From the NCBI GenBank assembly GCA_030745755.1, contig JASLOA010000013.1, positions 16,688 through 80,687 of the forward strand: 64,000 nucleotides of DNA, in the 5' to 3' direction. Shown in pieces: positions 15,519-24,597 of the stretch. Each line of letters begins with the position of its first letter. The first letter of the stretch is position 1. The DNA is from Kiritimatiellia bacterium. GTDB taxonomy: Bacteria; Verrucomicrobiota; Kiritimatiellia; UBA8416; JABMPJ01. Made by a program: the position numbers and the translations under genes. The notes under the pieces are model-generated. The model made no database searches. It saw nothing but the letters and a program-made list of their open reading frames with translations, and was not told where the DNA came from.

Positions 15519-16082
15519 CTATTGGCGGGATTCCGCAAGGCTGAATTCGCAGCCACAGTAGTCCTGGCGATAGAGGTCGTATTCGCGACTGAGCTCCAGG
15601 CTGCGGCGGAAGCCGTCCTGCTTCTTCAGGTCGACATCCAGGAACGGGCCCATCTCACGCCCGACGCGGAAGATGGTGGTGCTGTCCTTGTGGGGACTGA
15701 TGGAGAGGGTGGTGGTGTAGAAATCGAATCCGTGCTCCCGCGCATAGGCCGCCGCGTGGGACAGGCTGAAGGCAAAGCAGCGTTCGCAGCGGGCGCCGCC
15801 TTCGGGTTCGCCTTCATAGCCCTTGATGCACTCCAGCCAGTCTTCGTGGCTGTAGGCGTCCACCACAAAGGGGATCGCCATCTCTTTCGCGAAACGCTCC
15901 GCCTCGGCGAGGCGACGCCAGTACTCCGGCTCGGGTGCAATGTTGGAGTTGGAGAAGAACCCGGTCACGTCATACTTCTCACGCAACCGCTCGATCGATG
16001 CCGTGGAGCACGGCCCACAGCACACGTGAAGCAAGAGGCGCTGCTTTATCTGCTGTTCCGCTGATGGTTCGGGCTCATCCAT
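15519..16082 (-). CDS. queH: Epoxyqueuosine reductase QueH
   Basis: 187 residues. LLLHVCCGPCSTASIERL (Cys21, 22, 25), the ARCERCFAFSLSHAA pair and YCGCEFS near the C-terminus are the conserved cysteines of the DUF208/QueH family, which binds iron and an Fe-S cluster and reduces epoxyqueuosine to queuosine in tRNA wobble modification. SISPHKDSTTI is also characteristic. It is the alternative to QueG; no other queuosine gene lies in the window. Confidence 0.93.
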   Translation of the reverse strand: MDEPEPSAEQQIKQRLLLHVCCGPCSTASIERLREKYDVTGFFSNSNIAPEPEYWRRLAEAERFAKEMAIPFVVDAYSHEDWLECIKGYEGEPEGGARCERCFAFSLSHAAAYAREHGFDFYTTTLSISPHKDSTTIFRVGREMGPFLDVDLKKQDGFRRSLELSREYDLYRQDYCGCEFSLAESRQ

Positions 16083-16149
16083 GGGGTCCTTCTTATGGAT
16101 TATTGGGGCATTTCCGTCCAGCGTTTTTCAGTTGTACTGCGGCTGCAGG

Positions 16150-16284
16150 GCGTGTTGCCCAAGCCATGGGGGTCACTCAAAGGAGATGCTTCGACAAGCT
16201 CAGCATGACAATTCTTTATGAAACTCGGTGATTCCTGAACTGTCATCCCGAGCGCAGTCGAGGGATCTCCTCTTGGGTTACAAC
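16150..16284. repeat. Class B hairpin element, copy 3
   Basis: TTGCCCAA start, arms AAAGGAGATGCTTCGACAAG...TGACA and TGTCATCCCGAGCGCAGTCG...CTCCT, then CTTGGGTTACAAC. Linker 'gaaactcggtgattcctgaa' as in copy 1. It lies in the 299-nt divergent gap between queH and the TPR lipoprotein gene; nothing else is seen there. Confidence 0.85.
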
Positions 16285-16381
16285 CCCTCTAGACATCCAT
16301 CATCGTCTTTCGACATTCATGTTGGCTGCATGATGCGCCTGCTGCTATATATAGACCGCAATGACGAGGAGTCGTGATCTT

Positions 16382-17878
16382 ATGAGTGTCTTTCGCTGCA
16401 GGCTGTTGTGGATCGGGGTGTTGGCGATTCTGGCAAGCGGGTGCGGTAAACCTGAACCTGAGCCTGTGATGGAACCGCATGAGGTCGACCTGGTTGAGGC
16501 CGTGGCGCTTTTGGAGCGCGGTGAGCCCGAAGCGGCGCTCGTGCTTCTGAAGCGTGTCGTCGACCAGGTGCCCACCAATGCCGTTGCGCAACTCAATCTC
16601 GGCGTGGCCTACGAGGCCGCCGGCCAGCCTGCAGAAGCCGCTACCGCCTACACCGAAGCCGCCGCCCTGAACACGACGGACGCACGTCCGCTTGAGTTGG
16701 CCGCCCGACTCTACATGGGCGTTGAGGATTGGGAGGGCGCCCGGGGTCTGCTTGACCAGGCCAACCGGCGCGAAGAGTATTCGCCACGCATTCTGACGGC
16801 CATGGGCGTTGTGGAGTACCGCGCCGGAAGCCTGGATATGGCCGAGGCATTCTTTGACGCGGCCCTCAAGGCCGATGAAACCTATGCCAGCGCGCTCTAC
16901 AATGCGGCCGTGTTGCAGCGTGACGGCCGCAAGGATATGGAGCGTGCGGTAGGCGGCTTTGAGGCCTATCTCGAACATGCCGCGGAGGATGACCCCCGCC
17001 TGGCTGCAGTACGCGCCTTTGTGGACTCGTACCAGTCTGCCCCGCCTGCCCCCCCTGAGCCCGAACCTGCTGCGCCGGCCGCGCCGCCGGTTGAGAGTGG
17101 GCCTCCGGCCCATGTGGTCAAGGCGCTTGCAGAGTCGGACAAGGCCATTGCCGGTGGTGCGTTCGACGTGGCATTGGTCACGCTCAAGCAGGCACTCAAG
17201 CAGGGCGCACACCCGGATCTGCAGTGGCGATTGGCCGAACTCTATCGTCAGCATCTTGCCATGCCGCAGAAGGCGGAGGCCACCTTTGAGACATTTGCGA
17301 CGGCCTATCCTGCCGATCCCCGCGTGGCTGACATTCCGTCAGATAAGCCCGCACCATCGGCGGCACCACCCGCTGCAGAAAAGCCGTTCGACACAACGGC
17401 CAACCGCCTCTGGATCCGCGCCCGAAAGGCGCATGACGAGGGCGACACTGCGCGCGCCATGGAACTCTATAAGGCCGCCCTGGAGCAGGACCCCAAGCTG
17501 TTTGGTGCCTGGTACAACCTGGGACTTGTGGCGAAGAGCGAGGGCGATCTGGATACGGCACAGCAGGCATTCGAGACGGCGCTGAAGCTGCGTCCTGAAT
17601 GGCCGGACGCACTGTTTATGCTGGCCGTGGTGGTGCACAAGCAGGGCGATGATGAACGGGCGACCGACCTGCTGGACCAGGTGCTGATCAAGCAGTTCCG
17701 CCACGTCAAAGCCCACTACCTGTTGGCCGTACTCTATGCCAAGGCCGGACGGCGCGGGATGGCGCGCACCCACTTTGAGCATGTGCTGCGCCTGGATGGC
17801 ACGGGCGAGTTCGGTCTGCAGGCCCGCGACTGGCTGAAGGAGAACCAACGTGAGCCGCCACCGATGCCGAGGCGATAG
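16382..17878 (+). CDS. TPR-repeat lipoprotein
   Basis: 498 residues from the ATG at 16382, with GAGGAG upstream; the track ATG at 16361 lacks a ribosome site. The signal peptide ends in LASGC (Cys21). Two blocks of tetratricopeptide repeats (about 30-210 and 340-490) are split by a Pro/Ala-rich spacer (PPAPPEPEPAAPAAPP) and a degenerate repeat region. TPR lipoproteins scaffold envelope complexes; the partner is unknown. cvpA follows 9 nt after the stop. Confidence 0.85.
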   Translation: MSVFRCRLLWIGVLAILASGCGKPEPEPVMEPHEVDLVEAVALLERGEPEAALVLLKRVVDQVPTNAVAQLNLGVAYEAAGQPAEAATAYTEAAALNTTDARPLELAARLYMGVEDWEGARGLLDQANRREEYSPRILTAMGVVEYRAGSLDMAEAFFDAALKADETYASALYNAAVLQRDGRKDMERAVGGFEAYLEHAAEDDPRLAAVRAFVDSYQSAPPAPPEPEPAAPAAPPVESGPPAHVVKALAESDKAIAGGAFDVALVTLKQALKQGAHPDLQWRLAELYRQHLAMPQKAEATFETFATAYPADPRVADIPSDKPAPSAAPPAAEKPFDTTANRLWIRARKAHDEGDTARAMELYKAALEQDPKLFGAWYNLGLVAKSEGDLDTAQQAFETALKLRPEWPDALFMLAVVVHKQGDDERATDLLDQVLIKQFRHVKAHYLLAVLYAKAGRRGMARTHFEHVLRLDGTGEFGLQARDWLKENQREPPPMPRR

Positions 17879-17887
17879 GAGAAGCCG

Positions 17888-18490
17888 TTGCTGAACCTGG
17901 TTGATATCGTTGCGCTGCTCTTTGTGCTGCTGCATGTCGTGTTGAGCTGGCGGCGGGGACTGTCCGAGGAGATCGGTCGCGTTGCGGGCGCCGTGTTGGC
18001 TTTCTGGATTGGACTGCGCACCCACGACGGTGTGGCAGGCTGGATGACCGATCATACCCGCATGGAGGGAGAGCCGGCACGTGTGGTGGCCTATATCGGC
18101 GTCGTGTTGCTCATCATTCTTGCATCGCTCGTGCTGACGCTGGTGGTGAGCAAGGTGATCAAGCTGGCGATCCCCGATGGCATCGACAAGGTGGGCGGGG
18201 GTATCGCCGGACTGATTAAGGGCGCGTTCTACACGGCCATGATCTTCCTCGCAATGAATCTGTGGCCGCACGAGTATCTGAACCGTCACTTTGGTGAGGA
18301 ATCGGCACTTGGGTCGGTCGTGATGAAATGGATCCCTGCCCTGCAGGAGCAGATGGAAGAAAAGGGCGTCACCGAACGGGTGCGCGACCAGGTTGAGGCA
18401 TCACGCGAGAAGGTGGAAGAGGTCCTCAAGGACGAAGAGACAAAGAAGGAAGCGGGCCGGATCCGGAAGTGGTTTTCGAGAAAGAAATAG
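17888..18490 (+). CDS. CvpA-family membrane protein
   Basis: 200 residues starting at a TTG with AGGAG 8 nt upstream. Four hydrophobic segments (about 2-20, 28-47, 65-90, 105-123), including the glycine-rich DGIDKVGGGIAGLIKGAFY stretch typical of CvpA/colicin V production proteins. A charged, coiled-coil-like cytoplasmic tail follows (residues about 150-200). The family is linked to envelope integrity; the molecular function is not settled. It follows the TPR lipoprotein gene closely, so it is probably cotranscribed. Confidence 0.85.
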   Translation: MLNLVDIVALLFVLLHVVLSWRRGLSEEIGRVAGAVLAFWIGLRTHDGVAGWMTDHTRMEGEPARVVAYIGVVLLIILASLVLTLVVSKVIKLAIPDGIDKVGGGIAGLIKGAFYTAMIFLAMNLWPHEYLNRHFGEESALGSVVMKWIPALQEQMEEKGVTERVRDQVEASREKVEEVLKDEETKKEAGRIRKWFSRKK

Positions 18491-18498
18491 ATAATATT

Positions 18499-18560
18499 CA
18501 CATGGATGGACAGGATAGACAGGATGTGATGGTATCCAGTTCATCCTGTACATCCATGTT
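18499..18560. repeat. ACATGGATGGACAGGAT hairpin repeat
   Basis: ACATGGATGGACAGGATAGA at the left pairs imperfectly with TTCATCCTGTACATCCATGT at the right, making a roughly 60-nt hairpin between cvpA and dnaG. This type of repeat is widespread in environmental bacteria. There is no T-tract. Confidence 0.75.
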
Positions 18561-18585
18561 TGGTCTTCTCTCACGAAGGTGAACA

Positions 18586-20424
18586 ATGGCGGGGATTGTA
18601 CCGAAACGCACGCTCGAGGAGATCCGCTTCCGCAATGACATCATTGAAGTCATTGGCGGCGTACTGACCTTGAAGCGGGCGGGTGGCACCTTTAAGGCGC
18701 TCTGCCCCTTCCACAAGGAGAAGACGCCTTCCTTTACCGTTAACGCCCAGCGCCAGATCTTTCACTGTTTTGGCTGCGGCAAGGGCGGCGATGTCTTTAC
18801 GTTTCTGCAGGAGCATGAGGGGGTCGACTTCATGACGGCGGTGCGGATGCTGGCCGACCGGGCCGGGATCCGCCTGGAGTTTGAGGATGGTGATCCCGGC
18901 GAGCGTTCCGAGAAGGATGCGCTCTTCAAGATTCACACCGATATCGCCGAGTTCTATGCGCGTTGCCTGGCCCAGATGAAAGCCGCCCAACATGCGCGCG
19001 ACTACCTGCAGAAGCGCGACCTGGAAGGGGACATCGCCAAGACGTTTGGTGTGGGCTATGCCCCGGACCGCTGGGATGGCGCGATCCAGTGGGCACGCAA
19101 GCACAAGGTATCGCTCGAGCTGATGGAGAAGGCCGGCCTGATCTTGCGGCGCGATCAGGATGACGTGTCGGCGGGCTACTATGATCGCTTTCGCGACCGC
19201 CTCATGTTTCCGATCTGCGATATCCAGGGCCGCGTGATAGGATTCAGCGGGCGGGCGCTCAGCGATGATGTGCGCGGCGCGAAGTACATCAATAGTCCCG
19301 AAACTCCGCTTTTCCGCAAGAGCCGTGTGCTCTATGCGTTGGACAAGGGACGCCGTGCCATGGTCAACAAGCGCGAGTCGATTATCTGTGAAGGCCAGAT
19401 CGATGTGATTCGCTGTCACCAGGCCGGCTTCACCACCGCGGTGGCTTCCCAGGGAACCGCTTTCACGGAAGACCATGCCAACATCCTGCGTCGCTACGTT
19501 GACGGTGTTGTGATTGTGTTTGATCCCGACACGGCCGGTGAAAATGCCGCCATCAAGACAGCCGGCATCTTCCTCTCGGGCGGGTTGGGCGTGCGCGTGG
19601 CCGCACTACCTGAGGGCGAGGATCCCGATAGTTTCATTGTCAAGGAGGGCGGCGAAGCGTTTGGTGAGATCCTGGAAGGCGCGACGTCCGTGGTGGATTT
19701 TCAGGTGGGTGTTCTGTCGCGACGCGAAGATCTCTCGACCGACGTCGGTGTGATGCGGGCGGCGCGTGATGTGTTGCAGACGATTCTGCGCAGTCCCAAC
19801 TCCGTTCAGCAGGCGCGCTTGATGCAGGCTGCGGCGCAGCACCTGAATCTGCCGGTGGCGGCCTTGCAGGATGAGTTGCGTCACCTGGTGCGCCGACAGC
19901 GGCGCCCGTTGCACGAAGAGGAACAGTCGGCGGATTCCCCGGTTGAGAGCACGGAGCCCCCGGCTTTCGAGTTGGCGCTGTGCGAGCACCTTGTGCATGC
20001 GGATGAGCATCCCGGGGTCGCCGACCTTGTGGAGCACCATCTTCCCCTTTCTATGCTCCAGGATGCGCGCTGCCGGGCCGTCGCCGAGGCAGCGTTGAAA
20101 GCGGCTCGCGAGGAGACGCCTGTTGAGAGTCTACTGCGGGGCACGGAAACGCAGATCGAGGGACTGGAGGCCTTTGCGGCCGGGTTGATGCTGACGGGGT
20201 CGAAAGTGCGTTCAGAGGAGATCTCTCCCGAGATGGCGGTCCAGGATCTGCTCCTGCGCCTGTGGCAACGCCGGCTGTTAGCGGAGCGAGACAGCATTCA
20301 GCGCGAGCTGCGCCAAACCGCCGAAGGCGCCCAGCGCATGTCGCAAATCACACTCGACATCAACTCGCTGAAGCGCTGGGAGACCGGGGTGGATGTGATT
20401 GAGATTGAGATGGCGGAGGAATGA
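18586..20424 (+). CDS. dnaG: DNA primase DnaG
   Basis: 612 residues. An N-terminal CHC2 zinc finger (C40, H43, C61, C64: ALCPFHKEKTPSF and IFHCFGCGKGGD), a primase core, and a TOPRIM domain with IICEGQIDVIRCHQAGF and the metal motif FDPDTAGENAA. The C-terminal region (about 430-612) is the helicase-interaction part. It makes RNA primers at the fork. GAAGGTG precedes the ATG. No rpoD or rpsU follows, unlike the enterobacterial macromolecular synthesis operon. Confidence 0.96.
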   Translation: MAGIVPKRTLEEIRFRNDIIEVIGGVLTLKRAGGTFKALCPFHKEKTPSFTVNAQRQIFHCFGCGKGGDVFTFLQEHEGVDFMTAVRMLADRAGIRLEFEDGDPGERSEKDALFKIHTDIAEFYARCLAQMKAAQHARDYLQKRDLEGDIAKTFGVGYAPDRWDGAIQWARKHKVSLELMEKAGLILRRDQDDVSAGYYDRFRDRLMFPICDIQGRVIGFSGRALSDDVRGAKYINSPETPLFRKSRVLYALDKGRRAMVNKRESIICEGQIDVIRCHQAGFTTAVASQGTAFTEDHANILRRYVDGVVIVFDPDTAGENAAIKTAGIFLSGGLGVRVAALPEGEDPDSFIVKEGGEAFGEILEGATSVVDFQVGVLSRREDLSTDVGVMRAARDVLQTILRSPNSVQQARLMQAAAQHLNLPVAALQDELRHLVRRQRRPLHEEEQSADSPVESTEPPAFELALCEHLVHADEHPGVADLVEHHLPLSMLQDARCRAVAEAALKAAREETPVESLLRGTETQIEGLEAFAAGLMLTGSKVRSEEISPEMAVQDLLLRLWQRRLLAERDSIQRELRQTAEGAQRMSQITLDINSLKRWETGVDVIEIEMAEE

Positions 20425-20430
20425 CGCTTG

Positions 20431-20535
20431 TGCTCCCGGGGTTTCACCCCGGGCTATGATGTTCGACCCCTTTGGGGTCGTCTCGCCGGAACCCCAACGG
20501 GGTTCAACATCATAGCCCAGGCAGAATGCCTGGGA
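20431..20535. repeat. CCCCAACGGGGT / CATCATAGCCC palindromic repeat
   Basis: Stacked small hairpins (CCCGGGGTTTCACCCCGGG, GACCCCTTTGGGGTC, ACCCCAACGGGGT) flanked by GGGCTATGATGTTCGA and TTCAACATCATAGCCC, an outer inverted repeat. A related tandem pair lies at 46387. It occupies the gap between dnaG and a convergent gene and may end transcription from both sides. Confidence 0.75.
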
Positions 20536-20550
20536 ATACGGGTCGCGTGC

Positions 20551-20961
20551 CTACTGCTGCTTCTGCTTCACTTCCCGCGCCTGAAGCGGGTAGCGGATCT
20601 TCATGTCGCCGTCGAGCATGACCTCCACCCAGTAGGTGCCGGGGGTCTCGAAGGTGACGTTCAGGAAGATCTCCACGCTGGTGGCCGTGGCCATCTCGTG
20701 GGGCAGGCGAATGGGGACTTGCTTGCCCTGGCTGAGAACCGTGACGCCATCTGTCCCAATGATGCGGCTCTCCTGCGTAAACGCTCCCTGCCCGCAGCAC
20801 CAGCGGTTGACCAGGCAGAGCTTCTGAAACACGGCCGGATACTTCGGCACACCCAGTCCATCGAACAGCCCGATCAGAATGAACTTCCCGTTCCGCTCCT
20901 GGCGCACATCGTCACACAACAGGCTCGACTGCAAATCCGGTAACATATCACTCTCAGTCAT
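20551..20961 (-). CDS. Conserved hypothetical protein (DUF6941-like)
   Basis: 136 residues. LQSSLLCDDVRQERNGKFIL followed by IGLF resembles a widespread small family of unknown function (DUF6941, recalled by pattern). The second half is beta-rich, ending in a FETPGTYWVEVMLDG strand pattern like an immunoglobulin-type edge. No catalytic residues stand out. It has no signal peptide. Convergent with dnaG. Confidence 0.6.
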   Translation of the reverse strand: MTESDMLPDLQSSLLCDDVRQERNGKFILIGLFDGLGVPKYPAVFQKLCLVNRWCCGQGAFTQESRIIGTDGVTVLSQGKQVPIRLPHEMATATSVEIFLNVTFETPGTYWVEVMLDGDMKIRYPLQAREVKQKQQ

Positions 20962-20976
20962 ATTATCTTTCTTTGC

Positions 20977-21115
20977 TTGTTGTCCAAAAGGAGATCCCTC
21001 GACTTCGCTCCCGCCGTCGCCCCCTGGGCCATGGCGGGCAGGCGGGATGACAGTTCTGGATTACCAGGTTCTCTAAGACACTGTCATGCTGAGCCTGTCG
21101 AAGCATCTCCTATTC
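20977..21115. repeat. Class B hairpin, copy 4, interrupted by the 33-nt palindrome
   Basis: Normal arms AAGGAGATCCCTCGACTTCG and ACTGTCATGCTGAGCCTGTC...CTCCT. The usual 'cttcgctcgggatgaca' is split after CGCTC by CCGCCGTCGCCCCCTGGGCC...GGC (21011-21043, exactly 33 nt), after which GGGATGACA resumes. This junction defines the ends of the 33-nt element. Confidence 0.85.
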
Positions 21116-21970
21116 CTCATCAATCGTCCCGCCCCATTCGTTGAGACACTCGCGTACGAAGTCGATCACGGTTGCGTGTGCTTCCCGGCTCTTAAAGGGA
21201 GGCATGATCGGCGGTCCAAAGCGGAAGTGGATCGGAAGGGAGCGATCAAGCGATCCGAAATCGCGCACGATCTTACCCACGCGCATGAAGTCGGTCTTGA
21301 GCGCGACCGGAACCACCGGTACGCCTGCACGTTCGGCCAGTTTGACGCCCAGGGTATTGAACTGCTTCGGGATGAAGGTGGCAGAGCGAGTGGCCTGAGG
21401 GAAGATGACGATTGAGCGTCCGGCTTTAAGCAGTTCCTGTCCGCGTGTCAGGACCAGCTTCAGGTCGGCGCGCGGATTTGCGCGTGTCAGTGCGATGGGG
21501 TGGGTTGCGCCCAGTAGTCGGCCAAACAGCGGGTATTCCAGCAGGCTCTGCTTAACCACAAACGAAACGTCTCCATGCGCCAGGCAGATGCCGGGCAGAA
21601 AGAAGGTCTCCAGCATGCCCATATGGTTGCCGACATAGACGACCGGCCCATCGATGCCCAGCGCATCAGCCATACCCGACACCTCCACGGTTCCTCCCGC
21701 AGCTTCCATCAACTGGAGCAGGTCTTCCGATTCGCGTCGCCACTGGGCCGCGTCATGCCGGCCGTGTTTGGCCGCACGTGCCCCCCTTGCCACTACCCTA
21801 TATACGCGCCAGTAGATCCACCCATCCCACCGGCCAAGCAATCGGCTGGCCCCAGTGCGCCGGCCCGCTTCAGGTGTGCGGTAGCTTCCGGTGGTACACA
21901 GGCTCGTAATCAGTTCGGAGTCTGCGTGCTCGGTCGGGACAGTGGTGCTGGCAGTGGGATGGCTGTTCAT
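21110..21970 (-). CDS. 1-acylglycerol-3-phosphate acyltransferase-like protein (PlsC family)
   Basis: 286 residues from the ATG at 21970; the track start at 22033 lies in a repeat. The catalytic block is VGNHMGMLETFFLPG, where the usual HX4D appears as HX4E. The family's FPQATRS block (normally FPEGTRS) and VPVVPVALKT follow. It would acylate a lysophospholipid or related acceptor. The substitutions (E for D, Q for E) suggest a divergent acceptor or a different subfamily. A short N-terminal extension has no clear membrane helix. Confidence 0.8.
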   Translation of the reverse strand: MNSHPTASTTVPTEHADSELITSLCTTGSYRTPEAGRRTGASRLLGRWDGWIYWRVYRVVARGARAAKHGRHDAAQWRRESEDLLQLMEAAGGTVEVSGMADALGIDGPVVYVGNHMGMLETFFLPGICLAHGDVSFVVKQSLLEYPLFGRLLGATHPIALTRANPRADLKLVLTRGQELLKAGRSIVIFPQATRSATFIPKQFNTLGVKLAERAGVPVVPVALKTDFMRVGKIVRDFGSLDRSLPIHFRFGPPIMPPFKSREAHATVIDFVRECLNEWGGTIDEE

Positions 21971-22027
21971 AGTGGTTCCGTGTGGTCTAGTGTCTTGTCT
22001 CAGAACTACGTCTATATCTGACGGGTC

Positions 22028-22102
22028 TGTCATCCCGAGCGAAGTCGAGGGATCTCTGCCTCAATACGGGTATGAGATCCCTCGACTTCGCTCGGGATGA
22101 CA
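22028..22102. repeat. Class A hairpin, copy 2
   Basis: TGTCATCCCGAGCGAAGTCG and CGACTTCGCTCGGGATGACA are perfect arms around a short spacer. It lies upstream of the acyltransferase gene; with flanks it fills the 173-nt gap to 22143. Confidence 0.85.
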
Positions 22103-22143
22103 AGGTCTTACTTGTTTCAAATCTGACTTCGTATGACAGGGCC

Positions 22144-22725
22144 TCAGACTAAATCACAGGCATCGGCGGGCATCCAGTGGGCGTCCTTGCCGTCCCATTT
22201 CACGTTGCAGCCGATGGGATTGGTGATGGGGGTTTGCACGGGGCGGCCCGCCAGGATGTCTTCCAGGGCATTATCGAGATCGTTGACCGTGGCGGCCTCA
22301 CCATTGCGTGGATTATCAATGCCGCGCCCGGTGTATACGAGTGCGCGGTTCTTGTCGAAGACGTAGAAATGGGGCGTCTTCAGGGCGCCGTAGGCGCGGG
22401 CGACGTCCTGTGACTCATCATAAAGATAGTCCCAGGGGAACTGGTGTTCCTTCATGCGCTCGACCATGTGGTCGAAGCTATCCTCCGCATAGGTGTTCAC
22501 GCTATTTGAGTTGATCCCGACGAATGCCACACCTTGATCCTTGAACCGGTTGACAGTCTTACGGGTAATCTCGTCGGACCCGATCACATAAGGGCAATGG
22601 TTGCAGGTGAAGAAGACGACAAGCACCTCGGCATCGGCAAAGTCTGCAAGCCCGTAGGTCTTGCCATCCGTCGCCGGCAGCGAGAAATCCGGTGGGTGTT
22701 CTCCCAGTTGAAGTGTAAACGGCAT
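22144..22725 (-). CDS. Thioredoxin-fold peroxiredoxin-like protein (AhpC/TSA type)
   Basis: 193 residues from the ATG at 22725 (GGGAG upstream). The track runs this frame back through nusA to 23778, but that part is antisense shadow. [20 protein letters not shown] is the usual redoxin start; the redox motif is [10 protein letters not shown] (CxxC). [20 protein letters not shown] is characteristic of the YP_-type thioredoxin-like family. It is probably a cytoplasmic thiol reductase or peroxidase; there is no signal peptide. Confidence 0.88.
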   Translation of the reverse strand: MPFTLQLGEHPPDFSLPATDGKTYGLADFADAEVLVVFFTCNHCPYVIGSDEITRKTVNRFKDQGVAFVGINSNSVNTYAEDSFDHMVERMKEHQFPWDYLYDESQDVARAYGALKTPHFYVFDKNRALVYTGRGIDNPRNGEAATVNDLDNALEDILAGRPVQTPITNPIGCNVKWDGKDAHWMPADACDLV

Positions 22726-22804
22726 GATGCGCTCCCTGTTGTCGTGTTTCGGGGGAGTATTCCACCGTCTCCGAGCGCTGTCACGATGGAAAAGAGGGCG
22801 GATA

Positions 22805-22872
22805 CAACCACGAAGGACACGAAGGGAGAGGGAGATCTGCGGGCAGCCCCTCTTCGTGTTCTTCGTGGTTGC
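22805..22872. repeat. AACCACGAAGGACACGAAG hairpin
   Basis: CAACCACGAAGGACACGAAG and CTTCGTGTTCTTCGTGGTTG pair around a short GC-rich spacer. It is related to the outer arms of composite copy 3 (10492), but has no composite inserted. It lies in the 333-nt gap before nusA. Confidence 0.75.
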
Positions 22873-22904
22873 CTTTCCTCTCGAAAAACCGTCCACATGG
22901 AAGC

Positions 22905-22934
22905 TTGACGATTCGGGGCGGGGGGGCATACAGT
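22905..22934 (+). promoter_or_regulatory. Candidate sigma-70 promoter of the nusA operon
   Basis: TTGACG (-35), an 18-nt spacer with a G-run, and TACAGT (-10), about 120 nt upstream of nusA. The first strong gene of the operon follows, and no other promoter-like sequence is nearer. Confidence 0.5.
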
Positions 22935-22964
22935 ATCGGTTGCCCTTTACATTGTGGTTTCGTG

Positions 22965-22990
22965 AAGAGTGGGCTTCACCCCACTCTTTT
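22965..22990 (+). terminator. Leader hairpin with T-tract before nusA (possible attenuator)
   Basis: AAGAGTGGG, loop CTTCAC, CCCACTCTT, then TT. A perfect 9-bp stem followed by a short U-run lies between the promoter and nusA. NusA stimulates hairpin-dependent pausing and termination, so feedback control is conceivable. Confidence 0.5.
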
Positions 22991-23058
22991 GCATGTATAG
23001 GGTTGGTGAATGTTGAAAATTGAACGGGACGAACGGTCCCGATAGAGAGAGATGGGTC

Positions 23059-24597
23059 ATGAATAACGAGCTTCAGGCGATTCTCAACTACATGGAAAAG
23101 GAACGCGGTCTGGACCGCGAAGTCCTGATTCAGGCGGTCGAATACGCGCTCCAGTCGGCTTCGCGCAAGAACTTGGCAAAGAACAAGGACGTGCGGATTG
23201 CCATCGACCGTAACACGTACGATATCAAGGCTTTCGCGAAGAAGCTCGTCGTAGAAGATGTCTCTCACGAGGACGAAGAGATTCTGCAGGCCGAAGCGCT
23301 CAAGGAAGATCCGGCCGCCGAGCTGGGCGAGTTTATCGAAGTTGAAGTGACCCCGCGTGATTTCGGTCGTATTGCGGCCCAGACCGCCAAGCAGGCCATC
23401 ATTCAGCGCATTCGTGCGGCTGAAAAAGAGGTCGTGTTCGACGAGTATAAGGATCGCGTGGGCGATATCGTGAGCGGATCCGTACGCCAGTTCATCCGCA
23501 GTGACATTCTCGTCGACCTCGGTCGCGCCGAAGCCATCTTGCCGGCCACCGAGCGTGTCCCGACCGAAGAGTACCAGATTGGTGACCGCATTCGCGCCTA
23601 CGTGCTGGATGTGCGCAGCGAATCGGCAGGCCCGGGCGTTGTGCTGTCGCGTAGCCATCCCAGTTTTGTGCGTACCCTGTTTCAACTGGAAGTGTCCGAG
23701 ATCGGTGATGGCATCGTCGAGATCAAGGGCATCGCCCGCGAGCCGGGCTACCGCACCAAGATCGCCGTGCTCTCGCATGACGAGAAGGTGGATCCGGTTG
23801 GCGCCTGCGTCGGCATGCGCGGCATGCGCGTGAAGAACATCGTGCGCGAACTCTCCGGTGAGAAGATCGATATCATTCGCTGGAGTGATGACACCCGCAC
23901 CTACGTGGCCAATGCGCTCTCACCCGCCAGGCTGGCCAAGGTGACGATCGATGAAGACGATCCCGGCCTGGTGCATGTTGTGGCTGATGCCGACCAGCTC
24001 TCGCTGGCGATCGGCAAGCGCGGTCAGAATGTGCGCCTGACAGCGAAGTTACTCAGCATGAAGGTCGATATCCAGAAGGACGAGCAGGAAGCCGACTTCG
24101 AGAAGCAGTTGGCCGAGGCTGTGGAGGCCCTGGCGGCTGTGGATGGCATCGGACCGGAGAACGCCCAGGCGCTCGTAACCGGCGGCTACCTGACCGTGGA
24201 TGGTATCCTTGTAGCCGACGTGTCCGACATTGCGGAGGCAGCGGGCTTGGACCCGGAGGTCGCCCAGACGATTTACGATGCGGCATCGCAGGTGACGCCG
24301 GTCAGTGAGGACGGGGAAGCTGCCGCCGCGGACAGTGCCGATGAGCCTGCTGCGGAAGAGGAGACTCCAGCGGAAGAGGATGCTCCAGCTGAAGAGGAGA
24401 CTCCAGAGGAAGCAGAAGCCCCGGCTGAAGCGGAAGCCCCGGCTGAAGAAGAAATTCCGGCAGAAGCGGAAGAAGCCCCGGCAGAAGAGCCGGAAAGCGA
24501 TGATGAGCCCAGTGCCGACGAGCCCGGTGAGACGGCTGAAGAACCGGCTGAAGAACCGGCGGCGGAAGATACGGATAAGGAAGAAGAAAAGGCATGA
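23059..24597 (+). CDS. nusA: Transcription elongation/termination factor NusA
   Basis: 512 residues from the ATG at 23059 (GAGAG upstream). An N-terminal RNA-polymerase-binding domain, an S1 domain ([20 protein letters not shown]), and KH1 and KH2 ([37 protein letters not shown]). A helix-hairpin-helix-like [14 protein letters not shown] region follows, then an unusual Glu/Ala/Pro-rich acidic tail (about 410-512) made of AEEETPAEE-like units. It heads nusA-infB-rbfA-truB-ribF; rimP, the usual first gene, is missing. It overlaps infB by 4 nt. Confidence 0.96.
   Translation: MNNELQAILNYMEKERGLDREVLIQAVEYALQSASRKNLAKNKDVRIAIDRNTYDIKAFAKKLVVEDVSHEDEEILQAEALKEDPAAELGEFIEVEVTPRDFGRIAAQTAKQAIIQRIRAAEKEVVFDEYKDRVGDIVSGSVRQFIRSDILVDLGRAEAILPATERVPTEEYQIGDRIRAYVLDVRSESAGPGVVLSRSHPSFVRTLFQLEVSEIGDGIVEIKGIAREPGYRTKIAVLSHDEKVDPVGACVGMRGMRVKNIVRELSGEKIDIIRWSDDTRTYVANALSPARLAKVTIDEDDPGLVHVVADADQLSLAIGKRGQNVRLTAKLLSMKVDIQKDEQEADFEKQLAEAVEALAAVDGIGPENAQALVTGGYLTVDGILVADVSDIAEAAGLDPEVAQTIYDAASQVTPVSEDGEAAAADSADEPAAEEETPAEEDAPAEEETPEEAEAPAEAEAPAEEEIPAEAEEAPAEEPESDDEPSADEPGETAEEPAEEPAAEDTDKEEEKA

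Noticed and set aside
22726-23778. Long minus-strand extension of the thioredoxin-like ORF (track 22144..23778)
   Set aside because: It is antisense to nusA and lacks a family match; the real protein starts at 22725 with a ribosome site.
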